Positions 48,686 to 57,755 are shown, counted from the stretch's first letter. The stretch is DNA of 64,000 nucleotides from Mesorhizobium sp. AR07 (GCF_024746815.1 NZ_CP080525.1:930001-994000); one strand, 5' to 3'. The notes: generated by a model from the letters alone, not told the origin. Program-made: numbers and translations.

Positions 48686-50224
48686 TCAACCTCGCCCGCG
48701 AGCCCGAAGAAACATTTTTCTTATAAACAGTGGAATCATACCGTTGTAGAGCCGTTTGCTCTCGTTGACGAAATTTGAAAGGCTCGAAAGCTTTTCGTCA
48801 ATTCGATGCAATGCAGCCTGGCTATTTTGGGCCGCGCTGTTGAGCGAAGCAGAACCACCAACGACGGAGTCTGAAAGGCCGGACAGCTGCCCTTCAATTC
48901 GATGCAATCTAGCCTGGCTATCGTGGGCCACCCTGTCGAGCGAAGCGGTGCCATTAACGACAGACTCTGAAAGGCCGGATAGCTGTTCTTCAAGTCGATG
49001 CAATCTAGCCTGACTGTCATGGATCACCCTGTCGAGCGAAGCGGAGACATCAAGGATCGGAGCAATTTTTGCAATTTCGGGTCCAATGGCTTTGACCTGT
49101 TCGCCAAGCTCCATCAATGACGCGACATTGCTCTCCAGCGTTTTTGTGTTTGATCGCAGCAATTCCACGAGCGCAGCCTGGTCTGGCGAAATCTGCCATC
49201 CATGCATCTCCTTCACGATGGCAGCCCATCTGCGGGGCGGAACCGAAACGCCGATCTCCTCGATCCAGCACGCCGTGGCAAGCGACCGCTCGTCAGCGGT
49301 CGTATTCGTATCGGCCTCAATGGCCTGATTGTAGACCCGGAGATGCTCTTCGACGAAGTGCGGGACATCAGCCACTTCACGAAAATAGGCGGAAACCTTC
49401 GCCGCATCGCCGGCATCGAACCGCGAGATTGCCGCCATCAGATCTTCGACGGTGGTCGGCCTCGTCAAAAGGCCCACCCCGAGGTTCATTTGCCGCCACG
49501 CCTCCATGTTTGTCGTATCGAGCAAACCGGCGAAGCCACGCGCGTCGCAGACGACAACCGAACACCCCACCGCTGCGGCTTCAATGGCCATGCGGGCAGT
49601 TGCAAACACGATGTCGTATTCGAGCAAATCCCTTTCGAGTTGATGGGAAAAGCGTCCTGTAGCCGGACCCAATTCATCCAACAGAATGTTGCTTTTCGAG
49701 CAGGCTTCGCGCACCGCCTGCTGGTGTTCGAAATTCTTGGTCAGCAGCAGCCCTCTGGCGGGTCTGGAAGGCAGCGGCAGGCGAGGCTTGAAACGGTGAA
49801 GGTCGACCGCGTTGTAGATGAGGTCCAGTCTATCAACTGGCACACCGCGCGACAGGCATTTGGCCTTGCACGCTTCATCGACCGCGATCCAGCGGCGTAT
49901 CTGCGGATGAAGCATTGGAGCTTCGACCTCGAAGAAAGCGCTGTGGCAGGAATACACGGCTGGCACATCGGGAAATCGCGCCAGCGCGGTCAGACAGGGC
50001 GTCAAATGCTGACCATGAATGACATCGGGCTTTTCGACGATCTCCGCAATTCGGTCCACCACATGGTGTCCTCGTCTGCGCATTCTGTCGGCCATATCGC
50101 CAAGGGTTGGAGCCAACACCATGGTTTGATGACCGGCGCCGCGAAGCCCGTCGGCCAGCAATTCAACAACGGCTTCGGTACCGCTGTTGTGCGACACGAA
50201 CAGATTGGTAATGAGGATTCGCAA
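48686..50224 (-). CDS. Glycosyltransferase (GT4-like) with three 32-residue C-terminal repeats
   Basis: A 512-residue protein. The N-terminus (MRILITNLFVSHNSGTEAVV) and YNAVDLHRFKPRLPLPSRPA resemble GT4 family enzymes with a GT-B fold, and RMAIEAAAVGCSVVVCDARG matches the donor-binding region. Residues about 350-390 are helical, then three 32-residue repeats (395-426, 427-458, 459-490) begin ASLDRVIHDSQARLHR. They look like amphipathic helices or a coiled coil. Acceptor and product are unknown. The gene appears less GC-rich by eye than its neighbours and lies after dprA. Confidence 0.75.
   Translation of the reverse strand: MRILITNLFVSHNSGTEAVVELLADGLRGAGHQTMVLAPTLGDMADRMRRRGHHVVDRIAEIVEKPDVIHGQHLTPCLTALARFPDVPAVYSCHSAFFEVEAPMLHPQIRRWIAVDEACKAKCLSRGVPVDRLDLIYNAVDLHRFKPRLPLPSRPARGLLLTKNFEHQQAVREACSKSNILLDELGPATGRFSHQLERDLLEYDIVFATARMAIEAAAVGCSVVVCDARGFAGLLDTTNMEAWRQMNLGVGLLTRPTTVEDLMAAISRFDAGDAAKVSAYFREVADVPHFVEEHLRVYNQAIEADTNTTADERSLATACWIEEIGVSVPPRRWAAIVKEMHGWQISPDQAALVELLRSNTKTLESNVASLMELGEQVKAIGPEIAKIAPILDVSASLDRVIHDSQARLHRLEEQLSGLSESVVNGTASLDRVAHDSQARLHRIEGQLSGLSDSVVGGSASLNSAAQNSQAALHRIDEKLSSLSNFVNESKRLYNGMIPLFIRKMFLRARGRG
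48755..49042 (-). repeat. Three tandem 96-bp coding repeats in the glycosyltransferase gene
   Basis: GAGCGAAGC recurs at 48842, 48938 and 49034, exactly 96 bp apart. Each unit encodes 32 residues of the pattern ASLDRxxHDSQARLHR then a LSGLS stretch. The unit nearest the C-terminus is the most diverged. Confidence 0.9.
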
Positions 50225-50418
50225 ATCCTGCCTCCATTAGCGCTTTTCAATGTCTGCATTGGCGACGAGGATAGCGGGGGCGTCGACTATACAGGCATGT
50301 AAAAACGGGGCCTGCGCCTAAGCCCACGTCGATGTTGGGGAACCCCTTGATACCAGGGGCGTCTTAGCATCAATCGCAAAAAAGCGGATATATCCCGAAA
50401 CCTGGATTGAAGCTCTCT

Positions 50419-51192
50419 ATGCCCGAAAAAGTGCAACATGTGTTGATCCTGGCCCATCCGGGGCATGAACTCAGGATCCACCATTGGCTCGAGCTTACCA
50501 AGCCGAGGGTTTACCTTTTGACCGACGGATCGGGTGGCCGTCAAACGGCACGAACACAATATTCCCGTGACATCGTCGAAGCGGCCGGCGCAACGTCCGG
50601 CGCGGTCTTTGGCGACGTTCCAGACACCGCCTGGTACGAGGCCCTGCTGGCAGGCAATCGCAAATTCTTCACTGATGTGCTGACAAGAATCAGCACCGAC
50701 CTGGAAGACGCCCAGGACATTCAGGTCGTTTCGGACGCCGTAGACGGCTACAATCCGATACATGACCTGGCATACGCATATGGCAGCGTTCTCAACGCGC
50801 TTGTGAGAAAACACGGCGACGGACGTAAACATATCTGCTCGGCGGCAGTCCCCAACGTAGCCGGAACTGTCGAAGCGGAACTCCCGCTGGACGCAGCGGC
50901 TCGCGCAAGGAAAATCGCCGCGGTCAAATCCTATACGCCTCTGGCGGACGAAGCCCGCCAGATACTCGAGCGGGATCCGCAGTCCTTCGACCGGGAGCTT
51001 CTCATATCCCAGAATTTCAACTGGAACGGGCCTTGGACGCCCGAATGGGAACGAATTGGCAAGGAACGGGTGGCGGCTGGGCGCTATAAAAGATGCATAA
51101 CCTACGCAGACAATGTCCAGCCGATCGCTCAGCACCTAATGTCTGAAGCCTGTCGGGACCACGCATCGCGCAAAGTTGGGTTTTTGGCTTAA
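50419..51192 (+). CDS. Divergent PIG-L (LmbE)-like protein
   Basis: A 257-residue protein. The N-terminal VLILAHPGHELRIHHWLE sits where PIG-L deacetylases have AHPDDE. The usual DD is replaced by GH, so the general-base Asp is missing and activity is doubtful or altered. RVYLLTDGSGG follows, and the C-terminal region has no recognised motif. An ATG at 50419 was chosen over a TTG at 50407. It is divergent from the glycosyltransferase gene across 194 bp and may act in the same glycan pathway; that link is inferred from position only. Confidence 0.6.
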   Translation: MPEKVQHVLILAHPGHELRIHHWLELTKPRVYLLTDGSGGRQTARTQYSRDIVEAAGATSGAVFGDVPDTAWYEALLAGNRKFFTDVLTRISTDLEDAQDIQVVSDAVDGYNPIHDLAYAYGSVLNALVRKHGDGRKHICSAAVPNVAGTVEAELPLDAAARARKIAAVKSYTPLADEARQILERDPQSFDRELLISQNFNWNGPWTPEWERIGKERVAAGRYKRCITYADNVQPIAQHLMSEACRDHASRKVGFLA

Positions 51193-51361
51193 AGTTTGGC
51201 TTTTGGCTTCGAGGGGCTAACGACGGCGTGGCCGGCGTTTATAACCGGGCGCTCTATCTGCGCGAGCGCCGGCGGCTTTGAACGCGTGGGCGGCTAATGT
51301 CGAGAGACTCGACCCAGCGACGCGGCCGGAGTGAAAAAGGGCTGGACCCAGCCTAAAACGC

Positions 51362-51400
51362 AAAAAGCCCGCTCGGCCGAAAGCCGAGCGGGCCGCTTTT
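51362..51400 (-). terminator. Intrinsic terminator of the small secreted-protein gene
   Basis: GCCCGCTCGGC (51367-51377) and GCCGAGCGGGC (51383-51393) form a perfect 11-bp stem with a five-base loop. On the minus strand it is followed by TTTTTGCGTTTT, so it terminates the minus-strand gene at 51413-51634. Confidence 0.85.
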
Positions 51401-51412
51401 GGCAGAAGCCGA

Positions 51413-51634
51413 TTACTTGCAGTTCTTCAACAGCTTCATTGCCTTTTCGGCATTGCCCTGGGAATCATAGGCCTTGGTTCCCGCATCGGTCACCTTCTTG
51501 CCATCCGGCTTCGTGTTGACCACGGAGCATTTCTTGGTCGTAGCGTCCTTTCCTACCCAATACTGGGTGGCGGCAAACGCTGGCATGCTGACGAGCGCAA
51601 CAATCGAAGCTGTAACCAGAACCTTGCGAATCAT
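51413..51634 (-). CDS. Small secreted protein of unknown function
   Basis: A 73-residue protein. A signal peptide (MIRKVLVTASIVALVSMPAFA) leaves a 52-residue mature part with two cysteines (KKCSVV and the C-terminal KNCK), likely a disulfide. The mature sequence starts TQYWVGKDATTKKCSVVNTK. I recall similar short secreted proteins in Rhizobiales without function. A ribosome-binding site (GGGAGAA) precedes the ATG, and a strong terminator follows 13 bp after the stop. Confidence 0.78.
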   Translation of the reverse strand: MIRKVLVTASIVALVSMPAFAATQYWVGKDATTKKCSVVNTKPDGKKVTDAGTKAYDSQGNAEKAMKLLKNCK

Positions 51635-51768
51635 AGTGTTCTCCCAAATTAAGCAAGAGCTAATTTTCTTGCGCCGACACAGCTATCGTTGCCTTGGTGA
51701 CCGATCCGTGACGTTCACAGAGGATCACGACTATTTGATCGCCTGATCGCGTTCCCTGGCGCGCCGCG

Positions 51769-51998
51769 ATGACGGGGTTCGTTTTGGGGACCATCGCTAT
51801 AGCGCCCGCGGGCGCATTCGAGAACTGGTCGGGTCCCGGATATCATGTCCTCGCAGCTTACTACCTCGTAGTTGGACGTATTCGAGCGAAGCTCGTTGCA
51901 ATGCCGCGCTCGCGACGCTCCCGCAGGAGGAGCGGGCGGCCGATGCGGAGTGCGACTATGAGGCAACCGTCGATTCCAGCCTGCACAGAGGCGTGATG
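51769..51998 (+). pseudogene. Frameshifted remnant of a small secreted protein
   Basis: One frame reads MTGFVLGTIAIAPAGAFENW then SGPGYHVLAAYYLVV. The next frame over continues TYSSEARCNAALATLPQEER and CDYEATVDSSLHRGV. The two halves read like one small periplasmic protein with cysteines, broken by a frameshift near 51870-51885. No ribosome-binding site precedes the ATG and the signal sequence looks truncated. Apart from this remnant, 51635-52108 holds nothing I recognise. Confidence 0.45.
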
Positions 51999-52108
51999 AG
52001 CGGCGCGGTGCGGTTTCTGTTACCTGCGCCGTTACCTATTTTTCGATCCACAGCGAAGCGTTCAAGCGCTCGACCTCATGCAATGTGTTTAATTTACTAA
52101 GATATTGT

Positions 52109-52184
52109 TGGTGAGCGCGATGGGATTCGAACCCATGACCTACTGATTAAAAGTCAGTTGCTCTACCGGCTGAGCTACGCGCTC
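52109..52184 (-). tRNA. tRNA-Lys (anticodon UUU)
   Basis: The 76-base minus-strand sequence begins GAGCGCGTAGCTCAGCCGG and ends with an encoded CCA. The acceptor stem pairs GAGCGCG with CGCGCTC, the anticodon loop is CTTTTAA giving UUU, and GGTTCGAATCC is the T arm. It lies at the edge of the accessory region, but no duplicated 3' end was seen nearby. Confidence 0.97.
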
Positions 52185-52487
52185 CCGCGGGCTCGAAAGG
52201 CCGCCCTCGAAATTGCGCGGAACATAGGGAGAGTGCCTCGACCGGTCAACCGGAAAAACAGCACCGGCAGGCCAACCTTTCGCAGCAATGCCATATTGGC
52301 CGATCGGCTGCCTTAAGCACGGCGTCGACGGCCCTGCAGAGCAGTCGAACGAGTGGTTGCCGGTCCCACTTCCAAGCCAGAGAAACATTACAAATCAGCA
52401 ACTTGGCGTTTTGCGAGGAACCATCGACCACCTCGTCCGTTCTCCCACCACAAGGGACGTCAATCACCCTTTCGAAGGAGAAGAAAA
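52185..52487. other. 303-bp spacer between tRNA-Lys and the BA14K gene
   Basis: It contains the tRNA promoter candidate near its left end and the ribosome-binding site of the BA14K gene at its right end. Upstream ORFs are not convincing. Nothing else was recognised. Confidence 0.5.
52221..52249 (-). promoter_or_regulatory. Candidate promoter of tRNA-Lys
   Basis: On the minus strand a TTGACC -35 box (52249-52244) and a TATGTT -10 box (52226-52221) have a 17-bp spacer. The predicted transcript would start about 30 bases before the mature tRNA 5' end. Confidence 0.6.
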
Positions 52488-53000
52488 ATGAACAAGATCG
52501 TATCGGGTATGCTGGCGGCCACTCTGTCGGTTTCGTTTGTTGCGGCCGCCATTCCGGCCAATGCAGCGCAGATGTTCGTGCCGCAGGCACCGGAGGCCTC
52601 GTCGAATATCCTGAACGTCGAAGCCCGCAATGGCAGTCCGACCAACGGCGATGTCCAATGGCGGCGTCACGGGAACAACCGTCAGTTCCATGGCAACCGC
52701 AATTTCGGCGGTCGTAACTTTGCCCGAAACAACAATGGCGGCGTCTATTGGAATGGTCATCGCGGCTACCGCGAATACCATCGCGGCTATCGTCGCCACG
52801 GCGACAACTGGTTCCCGCTGGCTGCCTTTGCCACTGGCGCGCTAATTACGGGCGCGATCATCAACAACGAGAACAACCGCGTCTATGAAGGCAACTCGCA
52901 TGTGCAGTGGTGCTACGACCACTATCGCAGCTATCGCTCTTCGGACAACACGTTCCAGCCGAATTATGGCCCGCGTCAGGAGTGCCGTTCGCCCTATTGA
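52488..53000 (+). CDS. BA14K-type lectin-like protein
   Basis: A 170-residue exported protein. A signal peptide (residues about 1-26) is followed by an Asn/Gly/Arg/His-rich low-complexity region ([17 protein letters not shown]), a short membrane segment ([18 protein letters not shown]) and the BA14K C-terminal motif [20 protein letters not shown] to ECRSPY with paired cysteines. BA14K of Brucella is an immunoreactive, lectin-like protein needed for normal LPS. ATG 52488 follows a clear AAGGAG site. Confidence 0.85.
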   Translation: MNKIVSGMLAATLSVSFVAAAIPANAAQMFVPQAPEASSNILNVEARNGSPTNGDVQWRRHGNNRQFHGNRNFGGRNFARNNNGGVYWNGHRGYREYHRGYRRHGDNWFPLAAFATGALITGAIINNENNRVYEGNSHVQWCYDHYRSYRSSDNTFQPNYGPRQECRSPY

Positions 53001-53037
53001 TTACGGGTGAGTACGAGTAGCTGACAGTGTTGCGTAC

Positions 53038-53072
53038 AAAGGTCCGTGCCCGAAATGGCGCGGGCCTTTTTC
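53038..53072 (+). terminator. Intrinsic terminator after the BA14K gene
   Basis: GGTCCGTGCC (53041-53050) pairs with GGCGCGGGCC (53057-53066) over 10 bp including two G-U pairs, with a T tract at 53067-53071. Confidence 0.8.
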
Positions 53073-53093
53073 GTAAACAACGGCGAGCCAGGA

Positions 53094-53571
53094 TCAGCCT
53101 GCCCAGCTGACGCTCTTTAAGATGAGATAAAGCGCAACGCCTTCACTACCCGGCGAGCGGTACGCCCCTAGGGCGTCGCAAATTTGAACCGCTGCAGCGG
53201 TCAATTCCCAACCGAGCACTTCCAACTCATCATCCGCATCCGTCACGTAGGACTGGGCCAGCTCGTTAATGCTGTTCTTCTCGCCGAAGGATCGAACCAG
53301 CTTTGCGTCGCTGAGAAGATCGTCGGGAAAATTTGAATTTGCCCAGGCCCACAAGCCAATTGTCTGCCTTGGCGCTCGTGGAGCCGGCAATCTGAATCCC
53401 GGCGATCACCTTGACGGCTCCGTCCTTGGAAAACAGGAGCCTTCCCGTCGTCATGTCATAGTCATAGCGTGACCAGCTGCCGAGGCGGAATTCTTTTTGC
53501 AAGCGACAGTTCTTGGCATTCAGTTGCGCAATGGCCTCGTCACGCCAAGCAGGATACCAGTCTGGCTTCAT
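53094..53571 (-). pseudogene. DUF6882-like protein gene interrupted by a one-base frameshift
   Basis: The first frame starts MKPDWYPAWRDEAIAQLNAK at 53571 and reads GSTSAKADNW before running off. The next frame takes over with LWAWANSNFPDDLLSDAKLV to the stop at 53094. Joined, they form one protein of about 158 residues resembling DUF6882 (YDYDMTTGRLLFS, DNWLWAWAN, YRSPGSEGVALYLIL). Removal of one base near 53353-53354 (plus strand AA in CCCACAAGCC) restores the frame. It may be a true pseudogene or a sequencing error. Confidence 0.72.
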
Positions 53572-53609
53572 TTACCTCTCGTCCAGCGCTCAAAATCTGA
53601 TGGTACTTA

Positions 53610-55103
53610 CTATTGCACGCTCAGCGTCCTGCGCACAGCATCGCGCCAGCCCGCGAGTTTGGCTGAGCGCGTCGAATTGTCCATGTCTGGCTGGAAGCGC
53701 CGTTCGAGTGCCCAGCTTTTCGCGAACTTCTTGGCATCTGGCCAGACGCCCGCTTTCGAACCGGCCAGCCACGCCGCACCGAGCGCCGTCGTCTCCAGAA
53801 TGGTCGGGCGGTCGACCGGTGCATCGAGGATGTCGGCCAGGCGCTGCATGGTCCAGTCCGACGCCACCATGCCGCCATCGACCCGGAGCACGGTCTTGGC
53901 CGAAGCGCCCTTCCAGTCCTTGCGCATGGCGTCGAGCAGGTCGCGCGTCTGGTAGGCGACGGCTTCGAGCGCGGCGCGAGCAAACTCCGCCGGCCCGGAA
54001 TTGCGCGTCAGGCCAAAGATGGCGCCCCGCACCTCGGCATCCCAGTGTGGCGCGCCGAGCCCGACAAAGGCCGGCACCAGATAGACTTCTTGAGTCGGAT
54101 CGGCTTCGGCCGCCAGTTTGCCGCTCTGCTCAGCCTTGCCGATGACCTTGATGCCATCGCGCAGCCATTGCACGGCGGCACCTGCAATGAAGATCGACCC
54201 TTCCAGCGCATAGGTCGTCTTGCCGTTCAGCCGGTAGGCAATGGTGGTCAGCAGCCGATTCTTTGAGCGCACCAGATCGCTGCCGGTGTTGAGCAGCGCA
54301 AAACAGCCGGTACCGTAGGTCGATTTCATCATGCCCGGCTCGAAGCAGGCCTGGCCAATGGTCGCGGCATGCTGGTCGCCGGCAACGCCGAGGATTCTTA
54401 TCCCGGCACCGAAGAGATCTTTCCCCGTGATTCCATAGTCATCGGCACAGTTTTTTATGTCAGGGAGCATTTTTGCCGGGATGTTGAGAATGGACAGCAG
54501 CTCGTCGTCCCAGGCATTCTCTGCGATGTTGTAGACCAGAGTGCGTGAGGCGTTGGTGGCGTCGGTGGCGTGGACCTTGCCGCCGGTCAGTCGCCAGATC
54601 AAAAAGCTGTCGATGGTGCCGGCCAGCAATTCGCCTTTCTCGGCGCGCCGCCTGGCTCCTTTCACCTTGTCGAGCATCCAGGCGATCTTGGTGCCGGAGA
54701 AATAAGGATCGAGCAGCAGGCCAGTCTTGCGGGTGAATTTTTTCTCAAGCCCCTGCTTCTTGAGCTTCTGGCAAAGCGGCGCGGTGCGCCGGTCCTGCCA
54801 GACGATGGCATTGTGGATCGGCTTGCCGGTCGCCTTGTCCCAGATGACGACGGTTTCACGCTGATTGGTGATGCCGAGCGCGGCCACCTCGGAAGCATGC
54901 CGGCCCGCCTTCTTCAGCGCCGCCTTCACCGTCGTCACGACGCTCGCCCAGATTTCCTCTGGATCGTGCTCGACCCAGCCGGAGGCGGGATAGTGCTGGG
55001 TGAATTCCTTCTGCCCGCTGCCAACGACCTTCATCTGGCCGTCGAACAGGATCGCCCGGGTCGATGTCGTCCCCTGGTCGATTGCCAGCACAAAACCGCT
55101 CAT
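53610..55103 (-). CDS. glpK: Glycerol kinase
   Basis: A 497-residue FGGY-family kinase that phosphorylates glycerol to glycerol-3-phosphate. [19 protein letters not shown] at the N-terminus and [20 protein letters not shown] near the middle are typical, with the C-terminal [19 protein letters not shown]. The ATG at 55103 is preferred because GGAGG then lies 8 bases upstream; the ATG at 55109 is too close. It lies downstream of glpD and glpR on the same strand. Confidence 0.96.
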   Translation of the reverse strand: MSGFVLAIDQGTTSTRAILFDGQMKVVGSGQKEFTQHYPASGWVEHDPEEIWASVVTTVKAALKKAGRHASEVAALGITNQRETVVIWDKATGKPIHNAIVWQDRRTAPLCQKLKKQGLEKKFTRKTGLLLDPYFSGTKIAWMLDKVKGARRRAEKGELLAGTIDSFLIWRLTGGKVHATDATNASRTLVYNIAENAWDDELLSILNIPAKMLPDIKNCADDYGITGKDLFGAGIRILGVAGDQHAATIGQACFEPGMMKSTYGTGCFALLNTGSDLVRSKNRLLTTIAYRLNGKTTYALEGSIFIAGAAVQWLRDGIKVIGKAEQSGKLAAEADPTQEVYLVPAFVGLGAPHWDAEVRGAIFGLTRNSGPAEFARAALEAVAYQTRDLLDAMRKDWKGASAKTVLRVDGGMVASDWTMQRLADILDAPVDRPTILETTALGAAWLAGSKAGVWPDAKKFAKSWALERRFQPDMDNSTRSAKLAGWRDAVRRTLSVQ

Positions 55104-55277
55104 TCCCATTTCCTCCGCCTCGATACGAACAGGGGAGACAGCTACATGCCGCCTCCCCCAATGTCACACGGGCGCGAACGCCCGCTAGGACAGTCCTATT
55201 TCTGCCAGCTCTTGACCAGTTCGTCCTACCAGCATGACGCCTCCTCCCAGGCCTTCCGCATCAGCTCAAAACCCACT

Positions 55278-56804
55278 TCATTCGGCGGCCACGACATGCT
55301 GCCGGCTTATGCCGCGCATGAATTCATCGAGCGATGCCACCTGCTCGCGCCCGAGATGCAGGCCACGCTTGGTCCTGCGCCACAACACGTCCTCGGCGGT
55401 GACGGCCCATTCGCTGTCAATGAGGTAGCGCACCTCGGCCTCGTAGAGGTCGGCACCGAAATTGCGGCCGAGATCGGCATTCGATTTGGCCAGGCCCAGC
55501 AGAACCTGCGCACGCGTCCCGTAAAGCCGGGTCAGCCTGCGGGCCAGGCGTGCGTCGAGGAACGGATAGGCCGATTTCAGCTTCGCCACTTGCGCGTCGA
55601 AGCCGGTGGCCGGAAAATCTCCGCCCGGCAGCGGCGCGCTTGCCGTCCACGGCTTGCCGCGCTTGCCGAGAAAACCCTCGATCTTTTCCAGCATCGATTC
55701 CGATAGCCGGCGATAGGTGGTGATCTTGCCGCCGAAAGCATTGACGATCGCAGCAATGCCCTCGCCGCCATCGGCCTTGATCACATAGTCGCGCGTCGCT
55801 TCCTGCGCCTTGGAGGCGCCGTCATCATAGAGCGGGCGGACGGCCGAATAGGTCCAGACGATGTCCGAGCGCTTGACCGGTTGCGCGAAATATTCGCTTG
55901 CCGCGGCGCACAGGTAGTCGATCTCGGTGTCGCTGATCTTCACGTCATGCGGGTCGCCGGGATAATCCTGGTCGGTGGTGCCGATCAGCGTGAAGTCTTC
56001 CTCGTAGGGAATGGCGAAGATGATGCGGCCGTCCCTGTTCTGGAAGAAATAGGCACGCGGATCATCGAACTTCTTGGCGATGACGATGTGGCTGCCCTGC
56101 ACGAGGCGGACATTGTGCACATCGTTGAGGCCGACGACGCCGGACAGCACGTGATCGACCCACGGCCCGGCGGCATTGACCAGCAGCCTTGCCTTGATCT
56201 CCTCGGTTTCGCCGGTCCGCACGTTCTCGATCGTGACTGTCCACAGGCCGCCTCCGCGGCGCGCGCCGACCACCTTGGTACGGGTACGGACCGTTGCGCC
56301 ACGATCGGCGGCGTCGCGCGCGTTCAGCGCCACCAGCCGCGCATCGTTGACCCAGCCATCCGAATACTCGAAAGCCTTCTTGAACAGCGGCTTCAAAGGC
56401 TTGCCGGCCGGATCCCTGGTCATGTCCAGCGTCCTGGTCGCCGGCAGCAATTTGCGTCCGCCAATGTGGTCGTAGAGAAAGAGACCAAGCCTGATCAGCC
56501 AGGCCGGGCGCAGGCCCTTGGCATAGGGCAGCACGAATCGCATCGGCCAGATGATGTGCGGCGCGTTCTTCCACAAAACCTCGCGCTCCATCAGCGCCTC
56601 GCGCACCAGGCGGAATTCATAGAATTCGAGGTAGCGCAGGCCGCCATGGATCAATTTTGTCGAGCCCGAGGAGGTCCCGCTGGCCAGGTCGTTCATCTCG
56701 GCGAGAAAGACGGAAAACCCACGCCCGACAGCATCGCGGGCAATGCCGCAACCATTGATGCCGCCACCTATAACGAAAATATCACGGATCGGAGATGCGT
56801 CCAC
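55278..56804 (-). CDS. glpD: Aerobic glycerol-3-phosphate dehydrogenase
   Basis: A 508-residue FAD enzyme of the inner membrane that oxidises glycerol-3-phosphate to DHAP and passes electrons to quinone. The FAD-binding N-terminus is DIFVIGGGINGCGIARDAVG, with SSGSTKLIHGGLRYLEFYEF next. GTG at 56804 was chosen because GGAGG lies 5 bases upstream; the TTG at 56816 is not well placed. A palindromic operator candidate lies 60 bp upstream. Confidence 0.95.
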   Translation of the reverse strand: MDASPIRDIFVIGGGINGCGIARDAVGRGFSVFLAEMNDLASGTSSGSTKLIHGGLRYLEFYEFRLVREALMEREVLWKNAPHIIWPMRFVLPYAKGLRPAWLIRLGLFLYDHIGGRKLLPATRTLDMTRDPAGKPLKPLFKKAFEYSDGWVNDARLVALNARDAADRGATVRTRTKVVGARRGGGLWTVTIENVRTGETEEIKARLLVNAAGPWVDHVLSGVVGLNDVHNVRLVQGSHIVIAKKFDDPRAYFFQNRDGRIIFAIPYEEDFTLIGTTDQDYPGDPHDVKISDTEIDYLCAAASEYFAQPVKRSDIVWTYSAVRPLYDDGASKAQEATRDYVIKADGGEGIAAIVNAFGGKITTYRRLSESMLEKIEGFLGKRGKPWTASAPLPGGDFPATGFDAQVAKLKSAYPFLDARLARRLTRLYGTRAQVLLGLAKSNADLGRNFGADLYEAEVRYLIDSEWAVTAEDVLWRRTKRGLHLGREQVASLDEFMRGISRQHVVAAE

Positions 56805-56864
56805 AAATTCCTCCAACGATTTCGCATTGCACCATTTCTGGCTTTTTACGAAACCGTGGCGGAA

Positions 56865-56900
56865 TTATTTCGAAATGAGAACGAATGTCAAACGAAATAA
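56865..56900 (-). promoter_or_regulatory. Candidate GlpR operator upstream of glpD
   Basis: TTATTTCG (56865-56872) and CGAAATAA (56893-56900) are perfect inverted arms, 20 bases apart, and TTTCGAAA is centred on the left arm. TTTCG half-sites recur in front of glpR as well. The DeoR-type regulator encoded next door is the obvious candidate binder. Confidence 0.6.
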
Positions 56901-56939
56901 CACAAACCCATGAAGCCCCTGATGAGGCGCTGAAAACGC

Positions 56940-57707
56940 TTAACCGACCGAAGTCTCGATCAGCTGAACCTCGGCTTCCTGGCAGATCTTGCGCACTGAC
57001 GGGATGTCGCAACGATCGGTGATGAAAGTGTTGACCTGCGACAGGTGTCCGATGCGCACCGGCGCGGTGCGCTCGAACTTGGTCCGGTCGGAAACCAGGA
57101 TGACATGCCGCGCATTGGCGATGATTGCCTGCGCCACTTTCACCTCGCGAAAATCGAAGTCGAGCAAGGCGCCGTCATGGTCGATGGCCGAAGCGCCGAT
57201 CACCGCATAATCGACTTTGAACTGCCGGATGAAATCGACCGCCGCCTCACCGACGACGCCACCATCGGAACCGCGCACGACGCCACCGGCGATCACCACC
57301 TCGATCGACGGATATATGCGCATCCTGTTGGCAACATTGATGTTATTGGTAATGACCATGAGGCCGCTGTGATCGAGCAGCGCCTTGCTGACCGACTCCG
57401 TCGTGGTGCCGATGTTGATGAAGAGCGAGGCGTTGTCGGGGATTAGCCTGGCCGCCGCGCGACCGATCGCCTCCTTCTCGTCGGCGGCGATCTTGCGCCG
57501 CGCCTCATACTCCATGTTCTCGATGCCCGATGGGAACAGCGCACCGCCATGGATGCGGGAAAGCAGCCGCTGGTCGCACAGGTCGTTGAGGTCCTTGCGA
57601 ATGGTCTGCGGCGTCACATTGAAATGGGTGGCCAGATCATCGACCAGCACGCGACCATGATCCTTGGCCATCTGGATGATTTCGGCGTGGCGTGGCGACA
57701 GATACAT
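56940..57707 (-). CDS. glpR: DeoR-family glycerol-3-phosphate regulon repressor
   Basis: A 255-residue DeoR regulator. The N-terminal winged helix reads VLVDDLATHFNVTPQTIRKD and the sugar-phosphate binding domain holds FINIGTTTESVSKALLDHSG. The genes downstream on the same strand are glpD and glpK, so the effector is most likely glycerol-3-phosphate. It seems to be autoregulated through the palindrome at 57720-57755. Confidence 0.9.
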   Translation of the reverse strand: MYLSPRHAEIIQMAKDHGRVLVDDLATHFNVTPQTIRKDLNDLCDQRLLSRIHGGALFPSGIENMEYEARRKIAADEKEAIGRAAARLIPDNASLFINIGTTTESVSKALLDHSGLMVITNNINVANRMRIYPSIEVVIAGGVVRGSDGGVVGEAAVDFIRQFKVDYAVIGASAIDHDGALLDFDFREVKVAQAIIANARHVILVSDRTKFERTAPVRIGHLSQVNTFITDRCDIPSVRKICQEAEVQLIETSVG

Positions 57708-57719
57708 GGGCGAGCTCCC

Positions 57720-57755
57720 GTTTTCGTTTTTCTTGTCTATAGTCGAAAACGAAAC
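57720..57755 (-). promoter_or_regulatory. Candidate GlpR autoregulatory operator
   Basis: GTTTTCG (57720-57726) and CGAAAAC (57744-57750) are exact inverted arms and the arms continue imperfectly as GTTTTCGTTTTTC and GTCGAAAACGAAAC. It lies 13 bp upstream of the glpR start codon. The TTTCG core is shared with 56865-56900. Confidence 0.6.

Noticed and set aside
48755..49042. Possible CRISPR array from regular repeats
   Set aside because: The repeats are 96 bp, contiguous, coding and diverged, with no spacers.
52109..52184. Integrated element at tRNA-Lys
   Set aside because: No integrase and no duplicated tRNA 3' end were seen in the window.
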